A stretch of 61,060 bases of DNA from Diphasiastrum complanatum. Lineage: Eukaryota > Streptophyta > Lycopodiopsida > Lycopodiales > Lycopodiaceae. A program made the translations under genes and the position numbers. A model generated the notes under the pieces. That model saw only the letters and a program-made list of their open reading frames with translations, did not search any database and was not told where the DNA came from. This document shows, piece by piece, positions 1 through 15,100 of the stretch; position 1 is the stretch's first letter; every line of letters begins with the position of its first letter. The stretch is taken from assembly GCA_029204225.1 (NCBI GenBank), contig MU833104.1:1-61060 (forward strand). The letters are read 5' to 3'.

Positions 1-20
1 TTAGGGGGGGGTGGGGATAA

Positions 21-457
21 ATCGTTGACGATAGGTGGCACCGGAAATAAATAAGGAAATCAGGCACTAATTTTACTGTCTTCTTGCTACTATGACCTAT
101 TTACAGTTACAGTCCCACCTTGACAAAGTTTTATTCGGTTGTATAAGGAATGGTCTTTCTAGACACCTTTTCTTGGTTGTACGGGTCGTTTTCTTGTCGT
201 AGCTTGTCAAATGACCCTTACCATTAGGAAAGGCCTCTGGAAAGATCATTTGCTGCATAAAAGCTCACTTAAGTTGGAATCTTCGAAAATGTCAGTAATG
301 AACATATTCCAGACATCATTCTCTACGATAATATGATTTATTAAACCAGTCAACATTTTCACCTGCAGTAGAGAACTTTATGGGCCATGAAAGTCATGTA
401 AATTTTTTGATTATACAGTACATACAATTCATATCAGGCAGAAACGTACTGTCCACA
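21..457 (+). repeat. Left arm of long inverted repeat
   Basis: This stretch is the reverse complement of 4500-4987, matching base for base apart from a handful of substitutions over about 425 bases. Relative to the right arm it lacks about 48 bases at its outer end: TCGTTGACGATA here joins directly to GGTGGCACC. The similarity fades at about position 20, just inside the window edge. The arms carry no recognisable coding sequence. Confidence 0.9.
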
Positions 458-2325
<1,868 letters not shown>

Positions 2326-2889
2326 CTACTCACACGCACAACGATACAGATATCCCAACAATGTCAACCTCTTGGAATATGGAGGAAGACCAAGGTGGGT
2401 GGAACATCTCTCTCAATCTTTCAAATTTTCTCAAACACTCCTTAAAGCTTATTCTTTCTATCCACAAATTCTTAGACAATTTAGATACAATTAAGGTCTT
2501 TTTATTTTGATTATCAATCCATTTGTTATGTAGCATAATCGTATGCCCTAAGATAACGGCCTCGACAAGAGGAAAAAGTTGTCTACATTTTTAGTGCCAC
2601 ATGTTAGCACCTCAAGCTACGTCGTGTAGCAAATCTAAGCATAGTTTTGTGTTTAACATTAGAGAAAATCTGAGCGCTAAAGGGGCCTTCCAAAACGATA
2701 CTTTTTTATTTTTTCTCAAAAATTCATTACACATGAACCAATCAAAATACCCAAATTTGAAATCTATGTAACGTAATTCCTTCAAAATTAATTTTTTTTT
2801 CTTTTTAAAAAAATTGTAATTCTGCATCAGGGACAACCCCCAAATAAGCCATTTTATTTATAGCTTAATATGCAACTCAACAAGAATCG

Positions 2890-3277
2890 GTATAACTTTT
2901 GAACCATACCTCGTATTGAGATAATTATAGTGTCATTATAAAGCCTTTGACGAGAGCTTTCTAATGACATCCAACATGACCCAAATCCGAGTTACAGCTA
3001 AAAAGATATTGTCAGTCAAAGTTATAGTTGGTTAGGAGCAGTTCGTCAATCTAATATCTACTTCGGGTGCGGTTGACCTGGTCATACTGATCAACCACGT
3101 CCAAAATAGATATCAAGTTGACTGTTGAATTTGACCACCTATAACTTTGATTGACAATATCTTTCTAACATAGCTCGAAACTGGATCATGTTGGATGTCA
3201 TTATAAAGCTATCGTCGAGACCTTTCTAATAATATTATAATCGACTCAATCCGAGCTATGGTTCAAAAGTTACAATA
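2890..3277. repeat. Continuous imperfect hairpin, about 390 nt
   Basis: The left half (from TATAACTTTTGAACCATA at about 2891) pairs along nearly its whole length with the right half, which ends TATGGTTCAAAAGTTACAAT at about 3275. The pairing continues to a centre near 3085, where ATATCTACTTCGGGTGCGG faces CCACGTCCAAAATAGATAT. There are many mismatches but almost no unpaired loop. This is the structure of a small foldback element or MITE, or of a young microRNA-type precursor. No protein is encoded. Confidence 0.8.
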
Positions 3278-4499
3278 TTTTACAATCACAGACTATATTA
3301 TACACAGTTAACCATCGAATAATGTGCAGGTAAGACTGCGAGCATAAAAAGATTTTATTTTTGTATTAAACATTGCCAAAATTTTGTGATCCTTACACGG
3401 CAATCCTTATAAGGCCCTTTTCAAAGTCAATTTTTTTCTAATGGTTAGCATCGATTTGTACTATGTATATAGAGGTGGGAGATCCCTTCAAAAGTCATTT
3501 TGATTTATACAAGAGTTGGTGGATTGTACAAACACTCCCATAGCCAAGATGTATTTCTGGCCATGGAAATGAGTGCCAATGAGAGCCCAAAGCAATGGAA
3601 TATGGTATAGGTATTCGATTGAAAGTTTTATCATGCCAATTGGTCTTGTTAACTTCGATGCACGAGGGTTTAGGGTGACTTTGGATGGGCGATAACAAAT
3701 TTATGTCACTTGATTGTGTGAGATCAAGAAATCGACCCGTTGAGCTTTGTAATAACTGTACGATCTGCTAGTAAAAAAAAATTTAAGAAACATATCCTAA
3801 AATAAATTGGTCCATTGAACTAGTAAAATATTTAGCCAAAAAGATAGACCATAACCAGTCATATATTTTCTGATTACAAATCTGTGCAATTTTGCAGGTA
3901 TCTAGATTTTTTTGTAAGACTTTTCCAACAAGAAATAATTTCCAGGTTTAGCTCAAAACTTGCATATAACTTATAACAATTGGCTTCGTGATTTGCAAGC
4001 GGATTATTCCTGAATACCTTAGCTCGTCTAGTATTCCACAGTCAATACCTTTCTAAATGATGGGCGGCCCAAAATTGCATGTATGTTTGCACGTCACAAT
4101 TGATATGTTTCAGTAGAAATTCTGATTGAATATTTCATGGCAACTTGATCTGTATCGCTAAGCATGATCAAGAGAACTTTCGCCCACCAAAAGCTACAAA
4201 ACAGTATGTCAATGGATTTAGGTGCAAGCAATCACAGACATAGAAGCTGGTATTTGTTATGTAAGGAATGGACTAATAGTGCATCAAAGTTAAATTAGTG
4301 TTCTATGCATTATTGATGCTAACAGTACGAAGAATAAGCAAAAAAGAAATGCTTTTATAAACCGTACATACTAGCACAAGCTAAAATGTACATTAGGTGG
4401 TGATTTGTGAGTCATTGATAAAGGAGATTTACTTGTCTGAAAATGAAAAAAGAATCTTGAGTTTTTCAACAAAAATACTGTCTTCGTGCAATCGAAAAC
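3278..4499. other. Non-coding stretch, nothing recognised
   Basis: AT-rich sequence between the hairpin and the right arm of the inverted repeat. No gene, RNA or element end was recognised. The only longer frames are short and without resemblance to a family. Confidence 0.4.
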
Positions 4500-4987
4500 T
4501 GTGGACAGTTCGTTCCTGCCTGATATGAACTGTATGTACTGTATAATCAAAAAATTTACATGACTTTCATGGCCCATAAAGTTCTCTACTGCAGGTGAAA
4601 ATGTTGACTGGTTTAATAAATCATATTATCGTAGAGAATGATGCCTGGAATATGTTCATTACTGACATTTTCGAAGATTCCAACTTAAGTGAGCTTTTAT
4701 GCAGCAAATGATCTTTCCAGAGGCCTTTCCTAATGGTAAGGGTCATTTGACAAGCTACGACAAGAAAACGACCCGTACAACCAAGGAAAGGTGTCTAGAA
4801 AGACCATTCCTTATACAACAGAATAAAACTTTGTCAAGGTGGGACTGTAACTGTAAATAGGTCATAGTAGCAAGAAGACAGTAAAATTAGTGCCTGATTT
4901 CCTTATTTATTTCCGGTGCCACCTACAACGTCGATTTTTCTCAGCCAGGTAGATTACTCATCCTATTCCTTCTATCGTCAACGATTG
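4500..4987 (-). repeat. Right arm of long inverted repeat
   Basis: Inverted copy of 21-457, near identical. It keeps about 48 bases at its outer end (about 4927-4974) that the left arm lacks. It lies about 435 bases beyond the stop codon of the large minus-strand gene, so it may fall in that gene's 3' untranslated or immediate 3' flanking region. Confidence 0.9.
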
Positions 4988-5421
4988 TGAGATTAAAGCT
5001 ACAAGCAATGCTGACTTTGGTAGCCAGTTTTACAAAATTTACACATTCAACTATACAGCAGTTCTGCTACACCATATTTCCATAGGTTAGTTTGCTAGTG
5101 CTGTATCTGAAGCAGCAGATGGTCCCGAGCATCACTGGGCATATATTGAAAGTAGCATCACATGAACGCCATCTAGGACTGTGTTTCTTGCGCCTCAGCT
5201 CTTTGGTGACCCTGGAGGTTATTGATCCTGAACCGAGCTCAAAACTTGCATGTAAAGTTTTAATGATAAAATCCATATCAGGATATTTACAAAAAAGCTG
5301 AAGTTAGAAAAATAAGCATAACGCTCAGCGTCCACAACACTTGTTTTTTTCATTGGTCACTGCAACTGAGCATCGCTCAGAAAATCTGCTCCAAATTGAA
5401 CAAAGCGACCCGCTTTTTTGT

Positions 5422-6127
5422 TCAGGTCTGTGAACGAGTAGTGACCATGCCCTCTGGACTGTCAACAACACTGTGACCCTGCAAGTCCCCATCGATGGTG
5501 GGGCTTCCAATACGAACTGCCGGTGAATCATCAATGTAGAAATCAGGATCAATTGTTTGGGTGCTCAGAGGACTACACTTTACGATGGCAACAGGATTTT
5601 CTGCCATTACCTGCTCCATTTCTTGGGTTAGTCGAGCAACTTCCTCTTCAAAAGACCACTTTTTACAAATTTCAATAGAGCTCTGTCCTGTACCTTCAAG
5701 CTTATCAGCTAATTTTGGTATCTGTACATCGTCACAAGGTAGCATCGTGCCGCTGCTACTTACAGCTCCATGCACACCTTCAACTTCCTCTTTTGTTCTT
5801 GAAGTATCCATGATAACTTTCCCAGACTTTGACTTTGAAAATTCACTCATTGGCCCAGTTTTCAGAACAGAATTGCTCTTTTCAAATGCTGAAACTTGAG
5901 AAATCCCAAATCCGTTGAGGTTGGTGTCCGCAAGGTGCAGCTCATCATTTCCATATGAGAATTTTTTTATACCTTTAAGAGCTGCAGTACTTGCAAGTTC
6001 AAATCCTTTCCAATTCTGATACCTTGATGGCATCCTTAGATTTGGTATCACCGATTGGTTTTCCAGAGAATTACAGTTGATATCCACCAAACCATCCTTA
6101 ACAGAACCCTCTTCGCCAGATGTCCAC
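5422..6127 (-). CDS. Last exon: acidic C-terminal region
   Basis: The acceptor TTGTTTTCAAG|GTGGACA follows a T-rich tract. The frame runs 235 codons, including the stop TGA at 5424-5422, and ends VTTRSQT. It contains a helical motif [18 protein letters not shown] near its middle and is otherwise Ser/Asp/Gly-rich and probably disordered. I recognise no domain. A separate gene here is possible, but phase and strand agree with the upstream exons. Confidence 0.65.
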
Positions 6128-9100
6128 CTTGAAAACAAGCAAGAAGATAAAACCTCTGCCCGTTTCAGAAAATAGATACATTCTGCCTGCCTACGTAAAC
6201 CAATACATCACTTGTATGGGCACTGAAAACCAACAGGAAGGAAAAGATAGAGGAGTAGCTTAGTAAAAAATGAGCAGCAAGTTGAAATAGGCCTTGTATG
6301 TGCTTCAGCTCTATCATGTTCAACAGCAGAGCATGGCGCAAAGACCACCAAAGTCAAAGTAATCTATCAAATACAAGTTTCTTCTACCTGGAATGGCTAC
6401 GCTCTGACAACGAAGATAGGCAGCTCTGGTCCACTTGCACAGTTTCAAAGTCTGCCAGCCCCTGCTTTATGCTGAATCGTTTAGGAACTAACTGAAATCA
6501 TGCCTGAAAAACCCTGACCCTTCATTCTACTTGCTAAATGGGAAACAATAACCATATCATGTGTTCTGACTAAAACAATTCTCAACAGTGATTTTCAACC
6601 TTCAGAAGTCGCAAAACCGTGTAGTAAGATGAAATGCATATTTTGACTACATTTTATGTTATTTATAAAAAGTATTCAAATAAAGACAAATTTATTCCCA
6701 ACAATCAGGAATTTTTGAAATATCAAACAAGCCCAAGGTATAGAAAGGACCTGCAAAGACTCCTGGGTTACCAAGAAATGCCAACTAAATTTTGGTGCGC
6801 GAGTATTAAGGGCACTACACCTCATCCTTTAGAATACCCAAGAGCAATAACTGTGGGCTGTGCAAAACAAAAAGCACACTTCAATTCCATTGGTTTCTTA
6901 CACATGGAACTGAATTTAAAATAAACTTTTCGCATTTGAAAGAAGATTTTGGTCTCAATCATTCTTCAGCAAATTTCTTGTCTCTAGTCTCCCCCTTCAT
7001 AATCATTAACCAATATATGTTTCCACCTTTTTTGAGGAGGTTCAAGTTCCCTCAAAAGAACACATTCGATTATTTATTCAGGTCACTATAAACAAATAGT
7101 TTCTCCATCTGGGATAATATGCTCCTCATAACGTAATTAACCATCAAGGCTTCCAAACTCAAAAATGGCATTTCTGCCATTTGCCAGCCACTTCTTTAAC
7201 AGCTCTTGTTTCATAAGTTCATCAATTTGTCCCTTCTCAGGCATGAGTACCATCGCAATTTATTCTGGTACTCAACTTATGTGAAGTTACCTGTTTCTCA
7301 TATATCTATTTCTGACATTAGGAAGATATCTGAATTGAAATTCGATTTGCAAAGTCAGTAATGTCATTACCTGTTTCTCATATCCTATCTCATATTCTTA
7401 TTTCATTGTTTCTGTCAGATCATTTACTCACAGGACAATACAGAAATGTTTGTCCTAGCATTTTTGAAGTTTCAAAAAATGGCTCAACTGATATCTATAC
7501 ATGTCTGGAACTGGCAGGGGCTGTGTATCCGAGGAAGAGGACTCGTCATCCACATCTTCCCAATCTGCCTCCGCATCAGCCCCCAAGCATGCCAAACCGA
7601 CTAGACCTGCTCCAGCTGGCTGTGACTGTGCACCTCTACCCCTGTGAGGTCATCCTCTCTTCCATGGTTGTTTCTGTGCTCTGCCTTTCTTGTTCGGTGC
7701 ACCCTTGGGCCTTCTTGGTCTTTTGCGGACGAGGAGAGCTGTCAATGCCTCATCACCCCCATACAAATCACCTGGCCGGCTAGGCTGGGCCCAAGCTGAG
7801 GCCGGCTGGGATAGGGAAGCCAAAGAGGGGGCTCCCTGAGCAGCTGAGCGAGGAGGATGAGCCCGTGGAGTAAGTGCCCGTGGGGCTGCTACTGGTGGAG
7901 GAACTGGTTGGGCCGTCCCTGCAGGAGGCAAGTACAACGGTGATATGTACTGAACGGGGCGCTATGGTGGCCGGTACTGGTACATCCTGGGTGTTGCCAA
8001 AGGAGGAGCCAGTGGAGTGAGTGCTGCCAAAGGAGGAGGATGTGAAGTGGGTGCTGCCACTGGAGGAACCACTGTGGATGTGGGCACTGCAAGAGAAAAA
8101 TTGGGCACAGATGGTGGCCTGCCATGGAAACCTAGTGCTGCAGAAGTGGATGGCAATGGAGGGGCTGCAGGCCTCAATGGCATCGGTGGCACTGGAGGAG
8201 TTGTGCGGCGCATATATACCCTCTGAGGAACCGGAGGAACTGCAGGCACCTCATGTAGCTGCTCTGGCTGAGACTCTATGTAGGGCATGCTGGCAAGAGA
8301 TGATGGGGGTGCCCTGACACTCGGCATGAGGTGGGCCTCTGAATCCATCGTGGCAATCAAGTCGTCTAGCTGGGCATCCGAATACAAATGTTTTGGGCTC
8401 TGGGCCTCATCGGGTGCAAAATCCTCTGGCTGATCTCGTGCATCATCCCGTGCCTCATCCTGTGCACCATGTAGACCCTCATCCCAACCTATACCATCGA
8501 AGTCATCAGGTGTCTCATCTGGTGTGTTGTCGAAGTAACGCCCATGACTCTGTACTGCACGCATCCAAGCAGCTGCGGGACCGGCATCCAAATCACTCTG
8601 CCCTCTATCAAGAGCCTCCTCCATCATATCGACATAATTAGGTATGCCACTGGCTCCCCCCGTGTGCCCTGCCTGTCTACCGATATAACCTGTGCCATGT
8701 GCCCCACCTCTGCCACGTGATGCACCTGTGACCCCTGCACGTGGCGTGTGCCCAACACCGATATCATCTGCCTCATCTCACTCTGATCTGGCAAACACAA
8801 CCCGAATGGGCTCTCCTCATCCTGCTCATCCTCTGACACTGGCTCATCTGCCTCATACAATGGAGGCTCTCGCTGATCAAGCCCAAGCTCTCTCTCTCTC
8901 TCATCTCGGCAAGCTCCCTCTCTGCCATCAACTGTGTGCCCAATCATCTGCAGGCATGGGATGGACGTTGTCCGTAGGCAAGTCAACCTGGCGCTCCAAA
9001 TTAGATATCTTCGTTAATTGAAACCTACATTTTAGTGAGACATCAACCAACATGACATAGGAGAATAGCCTATCACCTACAATGCGCTCGTAATGGTCGG

Positions 9101-12100
9101 CAGTTTCCTGGCGAGACGTGCGTTGGTGCTACAGAACACCAACCGCTCTAGCTGACTCACTGACAATCTGTTTCTTCTCGTGTGAATGAGGGCCCATGTG
9201 CTCCAATTACGCCCACAGACGGAGGCAGCACAATCCTGTGGTGCATGCAATCAAATGGTTTAGCACAAGTGCATGGGTGGAATGTCAAGCAAACGCACCA
9301 AGTGAGGATGAGATGAGCAAGGACACACACCAAGTAATGGGGAGCTGCCTCATCTCTGGATCCTGAGCAGCCGGGTGACCGAACGTGCCCATGTAGAAAC
9401 GAAATGCAGCTAGCTCATCCATGAGTCTAATAGGATCCAAACCAATGTGTGGACCCACCCTGTAGATGTACTCAAGCCAATCTGCCTCGAGCTCCCTGTC
9501 TGCGATCTGTGTCAGGGAGAGGAAGAGGGGATGCAGTATGCTTACCTCTCTGGCTGCCAAATGGGCAGCTGTAGGAACTGTTCAATCCGGTCCATGAGCT
9601 CATACACCAGTCCAAGTGTGGACCCCTCGCTGTCAGCCATGCGGAGCACAAGGTAGAGTGGTCGAAGGAGCCCTAAAAATGTCTGCGCTGTTAGAAATCC
9701 ATAAATCATAATATTGATGGACAGACTAGGATTCCAACCCAAGACCTCCCTCATACCGAATGGGATGCTCTACCACTGAGCTATCCGCCCTGTTTGATAG
9801 TTCTCTCTAAAGAGTGGATTGATATTCCAACACCCCCCATCAAGCCACACTTGGTTGGTCCTAGCTGTCACCTGCCCTAAAACTTGGGCCGCCTAACCAT
9901 GGCTTTGACACCATGAACTGTTAGGTCTAACTTGGCTCTGATACCATGTTAGAAATCCAAGAGCCAAGGCACCAAGATCTAACTATCAAACAATTTCCAC
10001 AAGACAAATGAGGGAAGAGGATGATAGGCGCCCTCGAGGAGAGAGAGAAAGCAAGCAAAAAAATGGAGAGCAATGCTTAGCAAATGTAAAAATGGTATAC
10101 ACACACAATGAGCATACAAGTACTCTACCTGGATGTGGCCAAGTGCCAACAAACCCTAAGCTTAACCACTTACTAAATGTAGGGCAACCCCAAAAGTCAA
10201 GATAGGGCCCCAAATTAGACCCCTAAGGACCCACGAGTCCCTAAATAACCAAAATTGGGTCCAACTGAAGTTAAGACAAACTTAACATGGCCTAAATAAC
10301 TAAATACCCATGGTTACACAAATCTCGACCTTTTGGGTCAAAGTAACCTATGGATTAACTTTAGCATAGTCATTTATTTCTAACACCCTCCTTAAATGAC
10401 AATGCATAAAATAAAATCTTCACTATGTAACAAAGCCACCACATGATCTTAAATTTAAAGCTTTGCATAAAGCTTAAAATTTCTCTCTAGGCAACGCCTT
10501 AGTGAAGAGGTCCCAATATTATCCTCTGTAGGACAATACTCAAGTAAAATGTCTCCATCATGAAGTCTCTCCCGAACAAAGTGATAATGGATCTCAATGT
10601 GCTTCGTCCTCACATGAAAAACAGGATTCCGTGCAATGGCAATTGCACTTTGACTATCACTCAAGATAAGAGTGGCTGAGGGCTCGCCAAACTTCATGTC
10701 AACAAGTAGTCCTTGTTAAAATCCTGTTAGGATCTAGTGCAGTATACAGATCACATCAATCAATCACCATAGACACTTCTCACAAGCTCTCAAAGATGGC
10801 ACAACAAAAGCTTTGTATATTACAAAGAACACTGTACGTATAGGAAACACAACCTGCATGAAAAAGACCGATGTCCTAAAACTGGCCTACCACCTGCCAA
10901 ACTAAGGTCGGGCCTGATATGGCCAAATTCGACCAACAAACTCGAGACATGCCCTCGAGTATAGCATACACTGTATATAACTCTGTACAGGCTAATTTTT
11001 CCTACGTGTGGCTACTCGGCTAACCCAAGTAGCCGTCTACGGGATCAGTGCTTGATCAATATATCCTAGCGGGTCACGTCCCGAACACAACCAAATACAG
11101 TAAATCTAATTAATTGTACACTAATTACAATATCACATTTGAAGCTTACAAAATATGAATCAAATCAACTCTGATTTCTAACACCCTCCCTTAAGCCCAA
11201 ATATGATAGGAGTAAAGAAATTTACTGCAGCAACGTCTGGAGTGTCCAAAAGATGTGATGCATATCCTTGCTACCCTATACTTGACTCACATTCAAGCAC
11301 ACCATCAAACCACCAGGTTTGGCACACAAAGTATCATGCAAACACAATGCTCATATAGAGAGTCTACCACACTCTCGACCAACTGACTCGTCCCCAATCC
11401 GATTTGAACACAAGTGGACCACATGAGCGACATGGCTCAAACTGAGGAAATCCCACTGCCACCATGAGACTTACATCCTCCATCTAGCTAGGCTGACATC
11501 CTATCAGACACTTACAAGCACAAACCTGTAAAGCTGACATAAATGAGCGACTGAGGCTCAACCTGAGAAAATCTTACTGCCACCATAAGACTGTACCCTC
11601 ACCAGATAGACAGCTAGTAGACATAATGACAAGTCAATGAGCATAGCATGAATACTTTGTTTCATACGTAGCAAATGCACAACCACATAAAACTCCGACT
11701 CAGATCTAGACTCCCATGACAAGGTAACATGCAAGCCCACACACACTCATGCAAACCAGCTGTTACGTACCCATAAGGGTACGCAACAGGAAACTTGAGG
11801 TGACGGTCTCAGTTATGGGACAGAACGCTGAACTAGAGCTATAGGTCCTTTGGGTGCCACGTGTCAATGTTTCATTGGCACGTGGTGACCCGTTGTTTTG
11901 GACCCGCGTCAATGTGCACAACTGTCGCGTGTCGTTAGTCATGCATGACTCCTATGGAGGGAGATGACCCACCTGGACTATGTATATAGAGGTGGATCTC
12001 CATGAGCTGGGTATTCATTCTCTCCTGGAGAATGAAGAGCTCTTCCACTGGTGGTCAGGTCAGGACGAGTATCTAGGCCTCAGGATGTAGGTAGGTGAGG

Positions 12101-15100
12101 GTCGAGGGTAAGGCATGGTGGTATGGGACACCATGGCTTACTTGAGATCCGAGCTTGCTTGATGGTGGTCTGTAGCTCCAGTGCACGGGGGTGAGGTGGC
12201 ATTACCTCTATGGTTGGGTGGTAACGTATCGTTCGTCACTTGTTTGTGCTTTAGCAATGACCGGCATGACAATGGAGATTCTAACAGTTGGTATCAGAGC
12301 CACCGATCATTGTGAATAAGGTGCAATCGCTCTAACTTATGTTATTGGTTGGTTTGAGCTTTTAGCTAATGTTTTTTAAGGCTTAGTTGATTTTGTTGAA
12401 TTGATCTGAACAACTTTGCTTTTTGGTTCGTCTCAATCTGAGGTCGTTTTGATTGAAAACGAACCACCTTTGCTAGCTACGGTGGTAGTAGTCGGTTTCT
12501 TTTGAATGTTTTAAGGTTTTAAAAAAAAAACTTCAAAAACCGATTTCGTTTTCTGGCCTTCTTTTGAGTTTTGGAAGTCGAAAAAAAAATTTGGCACACA
12601 AAGTTTTGTTTGATTCCAGAAAAAAATTGTCAAAACAAAAAAAAAAAATTCCGCGAGCACCCGCGCATCCGCGCGGATCTGCGTGCCTGCCTGCTGGTTA
12701 CCTGTACCGTACAGCGTCAGGAATTCCATCGAGCCTGCCTACGGAACTCCCAGGAATCAGTTTGTTGGAGGAGCTTTGACAAGTGCATTAACTTTTAGCT
12801 TGTAAAGTTTTCTTGTACTTTTTAAGTACACTACTCCTGAAACTTTTGATGAAGTTTGCAAAGCTAATAAAGCTTTGGTTTTCTGAACGTAAACCAGAAG
12901 CTTAAGACATTGATTAGTCAACGTAAACTTCAAACTTGAAGCTTTCCTTGTTGAATATGATTGAAAGCTATTTGTACTTCTAAAATACCTTGTAAACTTT
13001 GAGACTTTGTGTCAAAGCTTTTAATGTTTAACTTTTAATTTAAAGGTTATACAACTATACAAAGTTTTCATACTAAGTTATAAAACTTGGCCTCAAACTT
13101 TGTAAATAAGCTTTTGGTAAATAAAAGCTATTATAAACTTTGAATTTGCTTCAACAAAATTTTGAAGAAAGGTGGGGGGGAAATAAAACAAAGGTAGACA
13201 GTTGTACTTGCAGGCTATACCTGCTGCGGGGGTATAGGCTCCATTTCCATCATTCAGGTGCTTATTGTGGCTTAGTCTCCTTGAGTAGTGGTCTCAAGTT
13301 TTCTAAGTCCTTTTGTTGCGAAGCCCTTGCAGTTTTTTCTTTGCCTTCTTCCTTAGAGCACCATGGACCCTGTTATGCCCTCGGGTGAAGGACCGTCTTC
13401 ACCACCTCCTCCTCCTGATGTAGACACTAACCAGCTTGTTCAGGCCCTACATATGCCGCAAAATCAAATTTTAGAAATGCAGGCCAAGCATGTCGCGGCC
13501 GAGCAAGAGTGGCGTTCTTCGACGCACTGGGTCCGTTGGCGTTTATCCAATGTTTGATCCGGAATTCTTTTCGGGTGAAAAGAAACACCGGCTTCCCAAT
13601 GTGGTATTGTCGTGGCTAGATCGATGGAATAGTCATTTTTCCATGCACGATGCACATGATAGTACGAAGATCGCTTCTGCTCTCATGTTTTTACGCGGAA
13701 AGGCGTTTACATGGTGGCAGGATCTAAAGCAGAGAGCTACTGCCCCTTCTACATGGGACGCCTTTCAAGAAGCCTTTAAAACGGCTTTTCTTCTGGTGTT
13801 GGATGATTTTGAGCATTGGCGGCGTTTTGCCACCGTGCAGATGGGTACTAGGCCGTTAGATGCCTATATCCAGGAATTCCAAGAAAATCTGCCTCGATTC
13901 ACCTTGCGAATCGATCCTATCCTGTTGAAGTTACATTTTATCTTGGGGCTTCCAAAGGAATTTCCATCTTCGATTGTCTGCGGTTCATTGGGGACGTGAC
14001 CCAAGTGACCCTTGGGTGAGGTGGCGTAAGGAGGGTGGTGGCCATGTGAACTGAGGGTAGGTGGACCCCATAAGGGGATGCCACTTGTTTTAGGAGCCCA
14101 TGTGCTTGCTAGGTGGCGACCATAAGGCCCACCACCCAGCAAGGCTTTTTTAAGAAGGAAAAAAAGTAGGATGGGGGGTATAGGCTCCATTTCCATCATT
14201 CAGGTGCTTATTGTGGCTTAGTCTCCTTGAGTAGTGGTCTCAAGTTTTCTAAGTCCTTTTGTTGCGAAGCCCTTGCAGTTTTTTCTTTGCCTTCTTCCTA
14301 AGAGCGCCATGGACCCTGTTATGCCCTCGAGTGAAGGACCGTCTTCACCACCTCCTCCTCCTGATGTAGACACTAACCAGCTTGTTCAGGCCCTAAATAT
14401 GCTGCAAAATCAAATTTTAGAAATGCAGGCCAAGCATGTCGCGGCCGAGCAAGAGTGGCATTCTTCCTCGGTCCGTTGGTGTTTATCCAATGTTTGATCC
14501 GGAATTCTTTTCGGGTGAAAAGAAACACCGGCTTCCCAATGTGGTATTGTCGTGGCTAGATCGATGGAATAGTCATTTTTCCATGCACGATGCACATGAT
14601 AGTACGAAGATCGCTTCTGCTCTCATGTTTTTACGCGGAAAGGCGTTTACATGGTGGCAGGATCTAAAGGAGAGGGCTACTGCCCCTTCTACATGGGACG
14701 CCTTTCAAGAAGCCTTTAAAATGGCTTTTTTTCTGATGTTGGATGATTTTGAGCATTGGCGGCGTTTTGCCACCGTGCAGATGGGTACTAGGTCGTTAGA
14801 TGCCTATATCCAGGAATTCCAAGAAAATTTGCCTCGATTCACCTCGCGAATCGATCCTATCCTGTTGAAGTTACATTTTATCTTGGGGCTTCCAAAGGAA
14901 TTTCAGCTAGAAGTGCGGCGTAACCAACCGCAGACAATCGAAGATGCGGTTCGCTTTGCGAAAATCTTCGATGACGCCCATTTTGCCTCTCGCAAGGAGC
15001 AGGCTTTGCCCAAGGCTGAACAAAAAGAAAAGAAATTTTTCAAGAAGCGGGGCAGAGACAAGAGGGCGGACACCGGTTCCCAAGGCGGGAAAAAGCGCGT

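Noticed and set aside
6298-6495. Plus-strand protein here
   Set aside because: It is the opposite strand of the candidate minus-strand exon 6388-6451 and has no family resemblance.
8017-9021. Plus-strand frames over the hAT region (Gly/Ala-rich, Pro/His-rich)
   Set aside because: They are opposite-strand shadows of the minus-strand hAT tail, which has the family motifs.
9718-9790. A working tRNA gene
   Set aside because: The anticodon arm has a mismatch and one extra base, the anticodon is ambiguous, and it sits inside an LTR-like unit; listed as tRNA-like only.
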